The notes below the pieces were generated by a model. The model saw only the letters and a list, made by a program, of their open reading frames with translations, was not told the DNA's origin and searched no databases. Below, in pieces: positions 53,262-61,275 of a DNA stretch of 64,000 nt. The stretch is from Roseivirga misakiensis (GTDB lineage Bacteria > Bacteroidota > Bacteroidia > Cytophagales > Cyclobacteriaceae), in assembly GCF_001747105.1 (NCBI RefSeq), contig NZ_MDGQ01000005.1, positions 496,001 through 560,000 of the forward strand, given 5' to 3'. A program made the translations under genes and the position numbers. Position 1 is the stretch's first letter; every line of letters starts with the position of its first letter.

Positions 53262-54071
53262 TTATTTATTCAATACCTTATTGGTCTGAGTAGTTAATTC
53301 ATCTATTTTTTTTGCTCTATATGCATCACTATGCGCCTCCGCGAAGGCGCCTTTCAATTCACCTTTGTCGTTATCAAAATATTTACCCGTGCTATTTTTA
53401 TACTCCTCTGAAACCGCTAAATCGTATAAGATGTCTGAACCCTTTGTTGCTGGAGACCAATGTTGGCCGTAAACCTCATTTGCCATTTTTGTATTGAGCA
53501 GAGAGCCTGGATTTACCGCAATCACAGTGGCGAAAGGCCAATTCTTTGCTAACTCAAAACTCCACATAGTTAAGGCGAGTTTACTCTGAGCGTAGGCCGC
53601 TTGCATACCTATATTTTCTCTGCCTGCTAAAGCCTCTAAAGAGACGGGTGCCTGAGCCGCTGAACTTAAATTGATAATTCGAGGGGTATTACTCTTTTTG
53701 AATAATGGCAGCAGTGAATTTGTTAAAGCATAAGGCGCTAAATAATTCACCACAAATCGGATGTCCAATCCGTTAACAGTCTTTTCGCTTTGCAACTTAA
53801 AAACACCAGCATTGTTGATGAGCACGTCTAAGTTCGAAAGCTTTTCGTTTACATCTTGTCCCATGGCACTTATAGCCGACAGGTCTGAGAAATCAGCGAC
53901 AAAGCCCTCAACTTTCTTGTTGGATGATGCTTGTTTTACTTCATTGATAACCGCATTAAGCTTTTCGGGATTTCTACCATGTAGAAAAACTGCGTGGCCT
54001 TCTTTCGCCAATTGAATGGCGACCAATTTACCGATGCCATCGGTGCTTCCTGTAATGAGTATTGTTTTCAT
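53262..54071 (-). CDS. Short-chain dehydrogenase/reductase
   Basis: 269 residues, classical SDR. TGSTDGIG (~7-14) binds NAD(P), NNAGVF is the structural motif, Ser and YAQSK supply the catalytic residues. It interconverts a carbonyl and alcohol in a small molecule. It starts 10 bp after the MDR gene and is followed by the oxygenase, hence a shared operon. Closest relatives are general oxidoreductases, so no specific substrate can be named. Confidence 0.85.
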   Translation of the reverse strand: MKTILITGSTDGIGKLVAIQLAKEGHAVFLHGRNPEKLNAVINEVKQASSNKKVEGFVADFSDLSAISAMGQDVNEKLSNLDVLINNAGVFKLQSEKTVNGLDIRFVVNYLAPYALTNSLLPLFKKSNTPRIINLSSAAQAPVSLEALAGRENIGMQAAYAQSKLALTMWSFELAKNWPFATVIAVNPGSLLNTKMANEVYGQHWSPATKGSDILYDLAVSEEYKNSTGKYFDNDKGELKGAFAEAHSDAYRAKKIDELTTQTNKVLNK

Positions 54072-54081
54072 TTTACTTTTT

Positions 54082-55095
54082 TTAGAATAGAATTACCGTC
54101 TTGCCGATCGATTTACCGCTTTCCTGTAAAGCATGTGCTTTCTTCAAATTATCGGCTGAGAAACCATCTATGGTTGTGGTCAGAGTAGATAGAATTGTTC
54201 CATCATCGAGCAATTCGGCCACGTGATTCAAAATCTCATGCTGGCGTTCAATATCATCTGTTTGAAACATTGAGCGCGTATACATCAATTCCCAATGGAA
54301 GCTGACACTCTTAGCTTTTAATATGTTCAAATTAAGTGGTTGGCTACTTTCTGTAATGGAAACGATATGCCCTTGTGGCTTGATGATTTCGGCCATCAAA
54401 TCCCAATATCCTTCCAAGTCAACAAAATCGAGGATGTAATCTACTTGGCTGTGACCGATTTTATTCAAATCGTTCTTCAAATGGTGATGGTTAACTACAA
54501 AATCGGCACCCATTCTTTTACACCAATCGATGGAATTTTGACGTGAGGCCGTGGCGATAACAGTAAGGTTGCCGAGTTTCTTAGCAAGCTGAATAGCGAT
54601 AGAGCCAACACCTCCTGCACCAGCCAAAACCAGTACAGTTTTGCCTTTGTCTTTGATTGGGTCTACTTTAATACGGTCAAAAAGGGACTCATAAGCTGTT
54701 AGTGATGTTAACGGCATGGCAGCTGCTTCTGCAATGCTCAATTTACTTGGCTTATGGCCTACAATTCGCTCATCTACAAGTTGGTATTCGGCATTGCTAC
54801 CACTTCTGGTAAGGTCACCAGCATAGTATACTTCATCGCCTACTTTAAATATTGACGTTTGATTTCCGACTGCCTCTACAATCCCTACGGCATCCCAACC
54901 GATGATTTTCGGAGTCGCAAGAACCTCATCCTTAGCGGCCGATTCTCGAATTTTGAAGTCAACCGGATTGATAGAGTTTGCCTGAACCTTCACGAGCAGG
55001 TCTTTCCCTGTAGGGATAGGCTGCTCAGTTTGAAATTCGATGAAACTCTCTGCGTCTGTAATGGGTAATGATTTTTTAAATCCTATGGCCTTCAT
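54082..55095 (-). CDS. Zinc-type MDR oxidoreductase (quinone reductase-like)
   Basis: 337 residues. The GroES-like N-domain (~1-130; DLLVKVQANSINPVDFKI) and the Rossmann fold (VLAGAGGVGSIAIQLAKKLG) are typical of MDR zinc-free quinone reductases. It should reduce quinones or enones with NAD(P)H. It is the first gene of the operon facing the HxlR regulator; the 97-bp spacer holds inverted repeats. HxlR-controlled MDR/SDR pairs are known in responses to reactive electrophiles. Confidence 0.85.
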   Translation of the reverse strand: MKAIGFKKSLPITDAESFIEFQTEQPIPTGKDLLVKVQANSINPVDFKIRESAAKDEVLATPKIIGWDAVGIVEAVGNQTSIFKVGDEVYYAGDLTRSGSNAEYQLVDERIVGHKPSKLSIAEAAAMPLTSLTAYESLFDRIKVDPIKDKGKTVLVLAGAGGVGSIAIQLAKKLGNLTVIATASRQNSIDWCKRMGADFVVNHHHLKNDLNKIGHSQVDYILDFVDLEGYWDLMAEIIKPQGHIVSITESSQPLNLNILKAKSVSFHWELMYTRSMFQTDDIERQHEILNHVAELLDDGTILSTLTTTIDGFSADNLKKAHALQESGKSIGKTVILF

Positions 55096-55115
55096 AATTC
55101 CGTCGATAAATTAAT

Positions 55116-55132
55116 ACTATATAAATTATAGT
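55116..55132. promoter_or_regulatory. Inverted repeat in HxlR/MDR divergent promoter (operator candidate)
   Basis: ACTATA-TAAAT-TATAGT: 6-bp perfect arms with a 5-bp centre, midway between the divergent start codons. A second TATAGT half-site follows at 55145-55150. It is a natural binding site for the HxlR protein encoded alongside; the link is inferred. Confidence 0.5.
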
Positions 55133-55192
55133 GACAAAACTAAGTATAGTATATTTACGAGTCAATAACGGTCAAAAAGGATAGTAGAAATT

Positions 55193-55540
55193 ATGGAAGC
55201 AGAAACTACAGAAATGCTCAAGTTTAATGGAAGAACCTTTCCATGTTGTGCAAGTTTAACGATGGGTGTGATCGGTGGAAAATGGAAAACGGTCATTCTT
55301 TTCCATCTCATGGAAAAACCGCTGCGTTACAATGAGCTGCGCAAAGAAATGCCTACCGTAACCGAACGTACTTTGAGCCTACAGCTTAAAAACTTAGAAG
55401 AGGACGGTATCGTTAAACGCAAAGTTTATACATCTAAGCCTCCACTTAAAGTGGAGTATTCTTTAACCGACTTAGGGAAAACTTTAATTCCTATTATTAA
55501 AGCTATAGCGGATTGGGGCGATTCGGTGGTTGAGAAATAG
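55193..55540 (+). CDS. HxlR-family transcriptional regulator
   Basis: 115 residues, standard HxlR size. CCASLTMGVIGGKWKTVILF, then RYNELRKEMPTVTERTLSLQ and LEEDGIVKRKVYTSKPPLKVEY, are the signature winged HTH. Two adjacent Cys (C18, C19) precede the HTH; in HxlR/YodB/QorR proteins a Cys at this position senses electrophiles or oxidants. It is divergent from the MDR-SDR-oxygenase-cupin operon, which it probably represses. Confidence 0.88.
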   Translation: MEAETTEMLKFNGRTFPCCASLTMGVIGGKWKTVILFHLMEKPLRYNELRKEMPTVTERTLSLQLKNLEEDGIVKRKVYTSKPPLKVEYSLTDLGKTLIPIIKAIADWGDSVVEK

Positions 55541-55614
55541 CTAGTGCAGATGTTCTTCTTGCAGTAGGCGAGAATAAGTAATTACCGATAACCATTCTTG
55601 TATGAATTGCCTTA

Positions 55615-56442
55615 TTATTTTTCAATAACTGAATCAATCCACTGGTTCGCGGTTGAAACTCTTGCTAAAGCCATTACCGCCCCATACTTTATTTGTCTAT
55701 TCAGTGCCCCCGAAACTATACCAGCCAGATATGTTTCGCCATTTTCTTCTATGAAAATTCCTCCTCCGCTATCTCCTTTTGAGCCTCCAATTTCTAGTTC
55801 TAATGGAATAGGTGAACCAAAGTGATTGGATTCAGAGTTGTCAGGGTTATCAAAATCACAAACCATTACATCCGTGCTAAACTTTCTATCCTCAAATGTT
55901 CCACCAATAGCGTCTATGATGTTTTGACCTCCAAGTTTTTCTTGTTTTCTCGGGGTGTCCATTCCATCTTTTCCGTTGCCTATATATCCGTAGCCAACTT
56001 TGGTTATGGTTTGTCCAAGTTCCTTATTTCCATAGTAGCGTTTGGCCGGGATAATATCCAAAACGGGTTTTTCTAGTTCAATTAGTGCCATATCCCACCC
56101 ATTCCATTGTGCTTCTTCGGAACCAGGTTTTAATTTGGGATGCTTAATTATCCGCTTGGTTTTATAAAAATTGTCACCAAACTTCCAGAAAGATGTAGTC
56201 TGTACAAAATGAGATGCGGTTAAAACCCATTTGGGCGAAATTAAAATTCCAACTGCATAATCATTGCTTTCTATAGATTCAGAATAGCGACCAACACAGT
56301 TGTATTCCGGTCTATTTCCTAACTCAATATATTCTTTAGTGTCTTTGTCGTGTCTTATAATTCCAAAGGGTTTTAAACTATCTTTTGGAATAGTAAATGC
56401 GGTCAGAGTGAGGATTGGTATTAAAACCAGAAACTTTTTCAT
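55615..56442 (-). CDS. Secreted trypsin-like (S1) serine protease
   Basis: 275 residues. N-terminal signal (LIPILTLTAFT). The triad is readable: H78 in LTASHF, D117 in DMALIELE, S225 in GDSGGG. Cys49 and Cys195 may pair. The S1 fold is eukaryotic-like but common in secreted bacterial enzymes; the target is unknown. Single gene. Confidence 0.85.
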   Translation of the reverse strand: MKKFLVLIPILTLTAFTIPKDSLKPFGIIRHDKDTKEYIELGNRPEYNCVGRYSESIESNDYAVGILISPKWVLTASHFVQTTSFWKFGDNFYKTKRIIKHPKLKPGSEEAQWNGWDMALIELEKPVLDIIPAKRYYGNKELGQTITKVGYGYIGNGKDGMDTPRKQEKLGGQNIIDAIGGTFEDRKFSTDVMVCDFDNPDNSESNHFGSPIPLELEIGGSKGDSGGGIFIEENGETYLAGIVSGALNRQIKYGAVMALARVSTANQWIDSVIEK

Positions 56443-56593
56443 CGTTGAAATTAAAAGTGATTCATAAAGTTATGACGTCCAACTTTCTTGTTTGTTACAT
56501 TTTTAGCTTTCTCTGCAACGTTCCAGAATATGCGCATTAAAAGGTTGTATTAGACTGCTTTTCAGTATGAAATAAATTTTAATTAAACAACAA

Positions 56594-56647
56594 AGCGGTT
56601 CAAGTTGTCACCTAAACCGCTAATGCTTATACACCTAGTTGTAAGCA
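56594..56647. repeat. Tandem hairpins at the 3' end of the DUF2306 gene
   Basis: AGCGGTT/AACCGCT (56594-56600, 56615-56621) and TGCTTA/TAAGCA (56624-56629, 56642-56647) form adjacent stem-loops. The second contains TACACCTAGTTG (56630-56641), almost identical to a box at 51353. They may terminate the DUF2306 transcript. Confidence 0.45.
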
Positions 56648-56664
56648 GTTATTGCCTTATTTTT

Positions 56665-57300
56665 TTATACGTTGTAAGTGGCAGATTTAGTTTTTCGTCT
56701 TTTTATAATGTAGAATGCAACTATCAAATTTGGCACCCAACTTAACCAGCCAACTATAGGGTATGCCGATTCAAACTCCCCTAATATATGAGTTAATACT
56801 GGTAACCAGATTCTTAAGGTAACGGCCGAGAAACAGACAGCGTAACTGTACAGCATATAATTTTGGTGCTGTTCAATATTGACTTTCTTTATTGCCTTGT
56901 AGGCTAAAAAAGTTGTCGTGAGCCAAATTATTCCACTCAATGAAAACCCTATAACATTACTTATGCCTCCAGTTGCGAATTGAGCAATATAAACTCCGCA
57001 TACACCGCTAATCAATACAGAAAGGGTATATATCTTACCAATAATCCTGTGCAGTTTTATCCTCTTTCTTCTGAGTTTGGGACTGAATTGAGTCCAACCT
57101 ATCAATAGAGCAATTCCACCTAGTATGATATGCCCATAAAAGCCAATATTCCAAAATTGGTTGGTTAATAGTTCTTGTGTTTTTGAAGATAACAACCCAA
57201 AATTACGGTCAACCAAAAAGTATATAACAGGGTATAGTCCTATTAAAATGCATAGTGTGCTAAACAGCCACCAGATTGTTCTGTAAATTATTTTACTCAT
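56665..57300 (-). CDS. DUF2306 family integral membrane protein
   Basis: 211 residues with about six TM segments. HIILGGIALLIGWTQF, RIKLHRIIGKIYTLSVLISG and EQHQNYMLYSYAVCFSAVTL are the DUF2306 signatures, whose His residues could bind haem or metal. Function is unknown. It lies 49 bp downstream of the peptidase/hydrolase gene on the same strand and may be co-transcribed. Confidence 0.82.
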   Translation of the reverse strand: MSKIIYRTIWWLFSTLCILIGLYPVIYFLVDRNFGLLSSKTQELLTNQFWNIGFYGHIILGGIALLIGWTQFSPKLRRKRIKLHRIIGKIYTLSVLISGVCGVYIAQFATGGISNVIGFSLSGIIWLTTTFLAYKAIKKVNIEQHQNYMLYSYAVCFSAVTLRIWLPVLTHILGEFESAYPIVGWLSWVPNLIVAFYIIKRRKTKSATYNV

Positions 57301-57349
57301 ACCTTTTCACGATTTAGCAAGCAGAGGATCACACTTTGTGAGCTATTAT

Positions 57350-58840
57350 TTATTTCGTTTTGAATTCAGGTCTTTTAATTTGCTCAAAACAACCTGGTTT
57401 TGGTTGCTCAGTTGGATTATTAAAAAAATCGTTCGCAGCTTGCATAGCACATGGGTTGCCCCAATTGGTAGTTGGACTGTGTTTCCAGCCTTTAAAAATC
57501 ATATGGTAGGAATTTGTCAGGTTATGAGTCATTGATTCAGCCCATTTAACAGGTGTCGATTCATCATATTCTCCACTGATCAAAAGGACTGGTATATTGC
57601 TTTTTACAGCCATATTCTCAATTTCTGATACCTTTTTAACGCCCCAAACTTCACAAACTTCTTTGTCAAAAACAGCTGGTGATAATCCTTTAACTGCTGC
57701 GTACTTATTAGTTTCTACAGCGATTCTTTCTTGAGCGTTAAATGGCGTTTCTTCCGCACACCAAACCGATAGACGCATCCCCATTCCAATTCCACCTCCG
57801 GGCTTTTGAAAAAGATAGGACAGTTGTTCTTTGACCGATGTCAAGTCGTTATTCAATAGTTTGTTAATCTCAAAGGGAATATTGGGTACATCACCTGTGT
57901 TCGCGATACTAAAAACGGATATCAAATCTTCTCCCTTCAAATAAAATGTTTCGATTTTTCCATTTTTAGGATTCTCGATTTCTACCCGTAGCGGATTGGT
58001 AGTTTTCTCTTCTAAATACTTAAAGAAACGCGATTTAATATTGGGAAAGGTAGAGTTGCAATTTTCATCATTTTCACAATCGGTAAGCAACTTTGTAGTA
58101 CTTTCTAAAAGATTGTACACACTCTCTTCATCATAATTGACTTCCAATGGAAGCGGAGAGTCCATTACTACGCTTCTAATTTTATTGGGATAATCTCGTA
58201 TTAAAACCTGCCCAATTTTAGTACTGTAAGACATGGTCAATAAATTATACGATTCAATTTCCAAGACATTCATTAAGTCATTGATGTCGGCTGCAATGTG
58301 GTTTGTTCTATAACTGTTTAAGTCAATTCCTGTGTTTCGTAATCTATCACTACATGCTTTGGCCGCATTTTGAAAAAGGCTATCGGTTTTAGTCGCGTCA
58401 GCATTTGGAAGATTAGATAGATAAATCGCCTTTGACCATTCAGGACAGTCTAAACTCGGCTGTGCGTATTGCGTACCCCTTTGCTCGAATAAAATCAAAT
58501 CTCTATCATCAAGGTACTTGTAGTATGACATGTATTGTGATGCACGCATAGAAGTGTAACCTGGTCCGCCAACGGTATATAAAATGGGATCAGACTTTGG
58601 GTTTTTACTACGACTTTTAAAAATGTACACGGGTAACTTTATGGTGTTGCCATCAGGCTTATCCCTATTCTCGAGTACTTCTAAATATCCAAAAGTATAT
58701 TTCTGATTATCCTTAATCTGATGTGTGGTTTCAGTACTCTCTATGAACTTTGGTAGAAAGTCTGTACTACTTTGTCCGTAGGAGTTCTGATATATAAGCA
58801 GTGCAACTGCGAAAGTCAGGTATTTTATAGAAGAATTCAT
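57350..58840 (-). CDS. Secreted alpha/beta hydrolase (TAP-like peptidase), atypical elbow
   Basis: 496 residues. Signal peptide ~1-22 (YGQ). Tripeptidyl-aminopeptidase/prolyl aminopeptidase family: YTVGGPGYTS (oxyanion region), DLILFEQRGT, the nucleophile region TMSYSTKIG, the Asp in GEYDESTP and the His in GWKHSP. The elbow is TxSxS where GxSxG is expected, so S204 may still be the nucleophile but the flanking Gly are replaced; activity is uncertain. A perfect palindrome lies upstream at 58867-58880. Confidence 0.75.
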   Translation of the reverse strand: MNSSIKYLTFAVALLIYQNSYGQSSTDFLPKFIESTETTHQIKDNQKYTFGYLEVLENRDKPDGNTIKLPVYIFKSRSKNPKSDPILYTVGGPGYTSMRASQYMSYYKYLDDRDLILFEQRGTQYAQPSLDCPEWSKAIYLSNLPNADATKTDSLFQNAAKACSDRLRNTGIDLNSYRTNHIAADINDLMNVLEIESYNLLTMSYSTKIGQVLIRDYPNKIRSVVMDSPLPLEVNYDEESVYNLLESTTKLLTDCENDENCNSTFPNIKSRFFKYLEEKTTNPLRVEIENPKNGKIETFYLKGEDLISVFSIANTGDVPNIPFEINKLLNNDLTSVKEQLSYLFQKPGGGIGMGMRLSVWCAEETPFNAQERIAVETNKYAAVKGLSPAVFDKEVCEVWGVKKVSEIENMAVKSNIPVLLISGEYDESTPVKWAESMTHNLTNSYHMIFKGWKHSPTTNWGNPCAMQAANDFFNNPTEQPKPGCFEQIKRPEFKTK

Positions 58841-58866
58841 AAATGCTCTATTTGGCGAGTTTTACA

Positions 58867-58880
58867 CCATTTGCAAATGG
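58867..58880. promoter_or_regulatory. Perfect 14-bp palindrome upstream of the TAP-like hydrolase
   Basis: CCATTTGCAAATGG is fully self-complementary and lies 27 bp before the hydrolase start. A GTGGC/GCCAC pair (58902-58922) lies beside it. The nearest regulator is the Crp/Fnr-family gene just upstream. Confidence 0.45.
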
Positions 58881-58978
58881 CTAAATCAAAGACAAAAAAA
58901 TGTGGCTGTTGTCATTTGCCACGTTTTGAACCGGTACACAAATGAAGTGCATGGCGAGCAATTAAAAATTCACATTTG

Positions 58979-59539
58979 TTAAGAAATGCATTGTTGCTTA
59001 ATTCTACTTAAACTTTGTTCAGAAACGCCCAGATAAGACGCGATGTATTTTTGCGGCACTCTTTGAAAAAGATCTGGGTTTCTCTTTATTAAAGTCAAAT
59101 ACTTCTCCTTTAGGTTGAGAAGTTGAAGAGCTGCTAACTTCTCTACAGTGATAAGGAAAGCTTTTTCAGCAATAATTCTTCCTAACCTCTCGTTTTGATG
59201 CGATTTGTTGTAGAGATTTAAAAGGTCTTCTTTTTTGAATTCGTAGTAACTGGTTTTTTCAATGCTCTCAATGTAAACCTGACTTGGCTTTTCGTTTAAA
59301 AAACTGGTAAAATCAGTGGCAAACCAGTTTTCGAAATAGAAATGATGTGTGCAGTCTTTACCATCGATAATTTTATAACCTCGCAGAAGTCCTTTTTTCA
59401 GGAATAAAATCTTGTTTGTTGGTTTGTCTGGATAGAATATTAACTGATTTTTTTCGACTTCTTTTTCAATTGCGATGTTCATTAAGAGGTCGAAGCTCTC
59501 ATCTGAAAATGCTAAGAGCGACTGAATTACTTTTTTCAT
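58979..59539 (-). CDS. Crp/Fnr-family transcriptional regulator
   Basis: 186 residues. The cyclic-nucleotide-binding-like beta-roll (~10-120; KILFLKKGLLRGYKI) is followed by a helix-turn-helix at the C-terminus (VPQKYIASYLGVSEQSLSRI). No Cys cluster for an Fe-S centre is visible, so it is not an FNR-type oxygen sensor. It is shorter than Crp and typical of Bacteroidota Crp/Fnr orphans, whose ligand is often unknown. Single gene. Confidence 0.82.
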   Translation of the reverse strand: MKKVIQSLLAFSDESFDLLMNIAIEKEVEKNQLIFYPDKPTNKILFLKKGLLRGYKIIDGKDCTHHFYFENWFATDFTSFLNEKPSQVYIESIEKTSYYEFKKEDLLNLYNKSHQNERLGRIIAEKAFLITVEKLAALQLLNLKEKYLTLIKRNPDLFQRVPQKYIASYLGVSEQSLSRIKQQCIS

Positions 59540-59617
59540 TTTGCGAGAAATGAGTTGGTTTTAATTGCCTTTAACGGTGAATGATAAGAGTATTAGTGAC
59601 TAAGGAGCTATTACTTG

Positions 59618-60469
59618 TTATCTATTGTTATCATCTTTTTCAATTTTACCCGAAGCAGTTACTTTATCGGTATATAAAACATGTGTGTACTGATTTTGCT
59701 CTTCAGGAAATTTCTCAGACAAGAACATTTCATGAGAAAGGGTGGTATTGTAAATGTTTTCTTCTCTATCAATATCTCGAATTTTTATTCCTCTGCCGTC
59801 GTTATTGAACATAGTACCTTCACTGTATGCATGGTGAATTGACATGATCTTTTTTGGATCGAAATTGGCAGTATCTTTTAACAAGTATCCTGCAATTCTT
59901 TCCTTATCAAAGAGAGGCGTCATTGAATTATGTACATTTCCTGTTAGTGTAACTATTTTGCTGTCAGGGTACATCTTACGTATGTTACGTATTTCCATAT
60001 ACATAGATGAATCTCTGGGTGAGGATGGGTAATAATTATCAATGAATTTTAGAATGATTTTTTCATTTTGGATGCTATTGTAGATTAAATCAAGCATTGA
60101 TACACCATTTCTGCCATCAAAATTTTCTCTGCGAAAGAAATCCAATTCTTTTAATTGGGCAATTGACATCTCATTTGATAAGTTTTCCATCTGTGAAGCA
60201 CGGATTTCTAAGGCTAAGACAACTTTATCTTCAGATTCAGTGATAAGATTACATAGGCCATAGACAAATTCGGCGGGCTCTTTTGTCCCATGCATTTCTC
60301 CAACCATTATTACGTCGTAATCAGATATCTCCTGATAAACCTGCTGATTCAATTTTGAAATATCCTTAATTGGAATAGCATTTTCTTTTAAAAAGTCAAC
60401 CGGGTTAGCCGCTTCTTTTTCTCCGCATGATATACACAATATGAGTAATAAGTAATTCAGCTTTTTCAT
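59618..60469 (-). CDS. Lipoprotein of the ChaN/EreA-like (Tiki/TraB) superfamily
   Basis: I start at ATG 60469, where the lipobox sequence begins (LLLILCISC, Cys ~15); an upstream ATG adds 12 residues and no signal. YDVIMVGEMHGTKEP, then VVLALEIRASQ, and TLTGNVHNS carry the Glu and His residues of the ChaN/erythromycin-esterase-like fold. ChaN binds haem or iron and EreA hydrolyses macrolides; I cannot say which applies. Single gene. Confidence 0.65.
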   Translation of the reverse strand: MKKLNYLLLILCISCGEKEAANPVDFLKENAIPIKDISKLNQQVYQEISDYDVIMVGEMHGTKEPAEFVYGLCNLITESEDKVVLALEIRASQMENLSNEMSIAQLKELDFFRRENFDGRNGVSMLDLIYNSIQNEKIILKFIDNYYPSSPRDSSMYMEIRNIRKMYPDSKIVTLTGNVHNSMTPLFDKERIAGYLLKDTANFDPKKIMSIHHAYSEGTMFNNDGRGIKIRDIDREENIYNTTLSHEMFLSEKFPEEQNQYTHVLYTDKVTASGKIEKDDNNR

Positions 60470-60505
60470 GCTTAATTCTTTAATTGATGCGAACAGTCTT
60501 GCCAT

Positions 60506-60735
60506 GCACCCAGCTTAGTTCAAAAAGTCTAGCCTCGAACAGTTGCCGTCAAGCAAGTACATTGGGCAGCCAAACCTGTGATTTGATTTTAAGTTATACA
60601 ATTTTCCAAAGCAAAGCGCAGCTTTGGCGGGTGGAATGCACGGAGGCTTCTGTACCACCTTTAGTCGCATTACGTATAGGTGTTGTTGTGCCTAGTTATT
60701 TTTCCATTCTATGTCCAAAACATCTCGAAATCTGT
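60506..60735. repeat. Fold-back repeat spacer
   Basis: CCAAAGC (60606-60612) and GCTTTGG (60621-60627) flank GCGCA-type loop bases. GGTGG (60630-60634) and CCACC (60655-60659) give a second inverted pair. The right end reads CGTATAGGTGTTGTTGTGCC (about 60674-60693). No ORF of interest. Its layout resembles the spacers at 49.8, 51.3 and 56.6 kb. Confidence 0.4.
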
Positions 60736-61125
60736 CTAGACTTCAAGCCCGATAACTGCATACCGAATTATCAAAATCTCTCCAATCGCGACTAAAATCA
60801 AAATCGGTGAAAAGTCTTCTGTCCCGCTAATTATCATAATCAAGAGTCCAATTATTGGAAACATTAGAAATAAGCTCAATAATACTCTGAAAACCTTATG
60901 AATTTCAACCCTTACGCTTCCTTGGTCAGATGCAATTTCACCTTTCAAGACACAGAAAGCACCACTTCCGATAGCGGAGGATATGATTTTGAATCCTGTC
61001 CCATTGATTTTTCCACGGAATGATTTGTCGGTGTATTGTGAAGTCAGATTTTCAGTGTGTTCTGTTCTTCTCATCAGTCTATCGATAAGCCGGAAACCAA
61101 TTTCTTTTATCGGGAATATCTTCAT
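60736..61125 (-). CDS. Hypothetical membrane protein
   Basis: 129 residues. The N-terminal ~75 residues are soluble (RGKINGTGFKIISSAIGSGA, then LKGEI), followed by two TM segments (~78-98 and ~106-123). I recognise no family. It lies next to a fold-back spacer on its 3' side and is a single gene. Confidence 0.55.
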   Translation of the reverse strand: MKIFPIKEIGFRLIDRLMRRTEHTENLTSQYTDKSFRGKINGTGFKIISSAIGSGAFCVLKGEIASDQGSVRVEIHKVFRVLLSLFLMFPIIGLLIMIISGTEDFSPILILVAIGEILIIRYAVIGLEV

Positions 61126-61275
61126 TTTCGAATTAATCCCAACGACTAATTAAAATGAGTATGCACCCCAGTTGCTAGAAGCACTGAATTTTCCTGTTTG
61201 CATTGACCTTTCTGAGTGCTTCGTGTGGATATTCATTTTAGTCATTGTTATGGAGGTTAATAGGAATATTGATAC

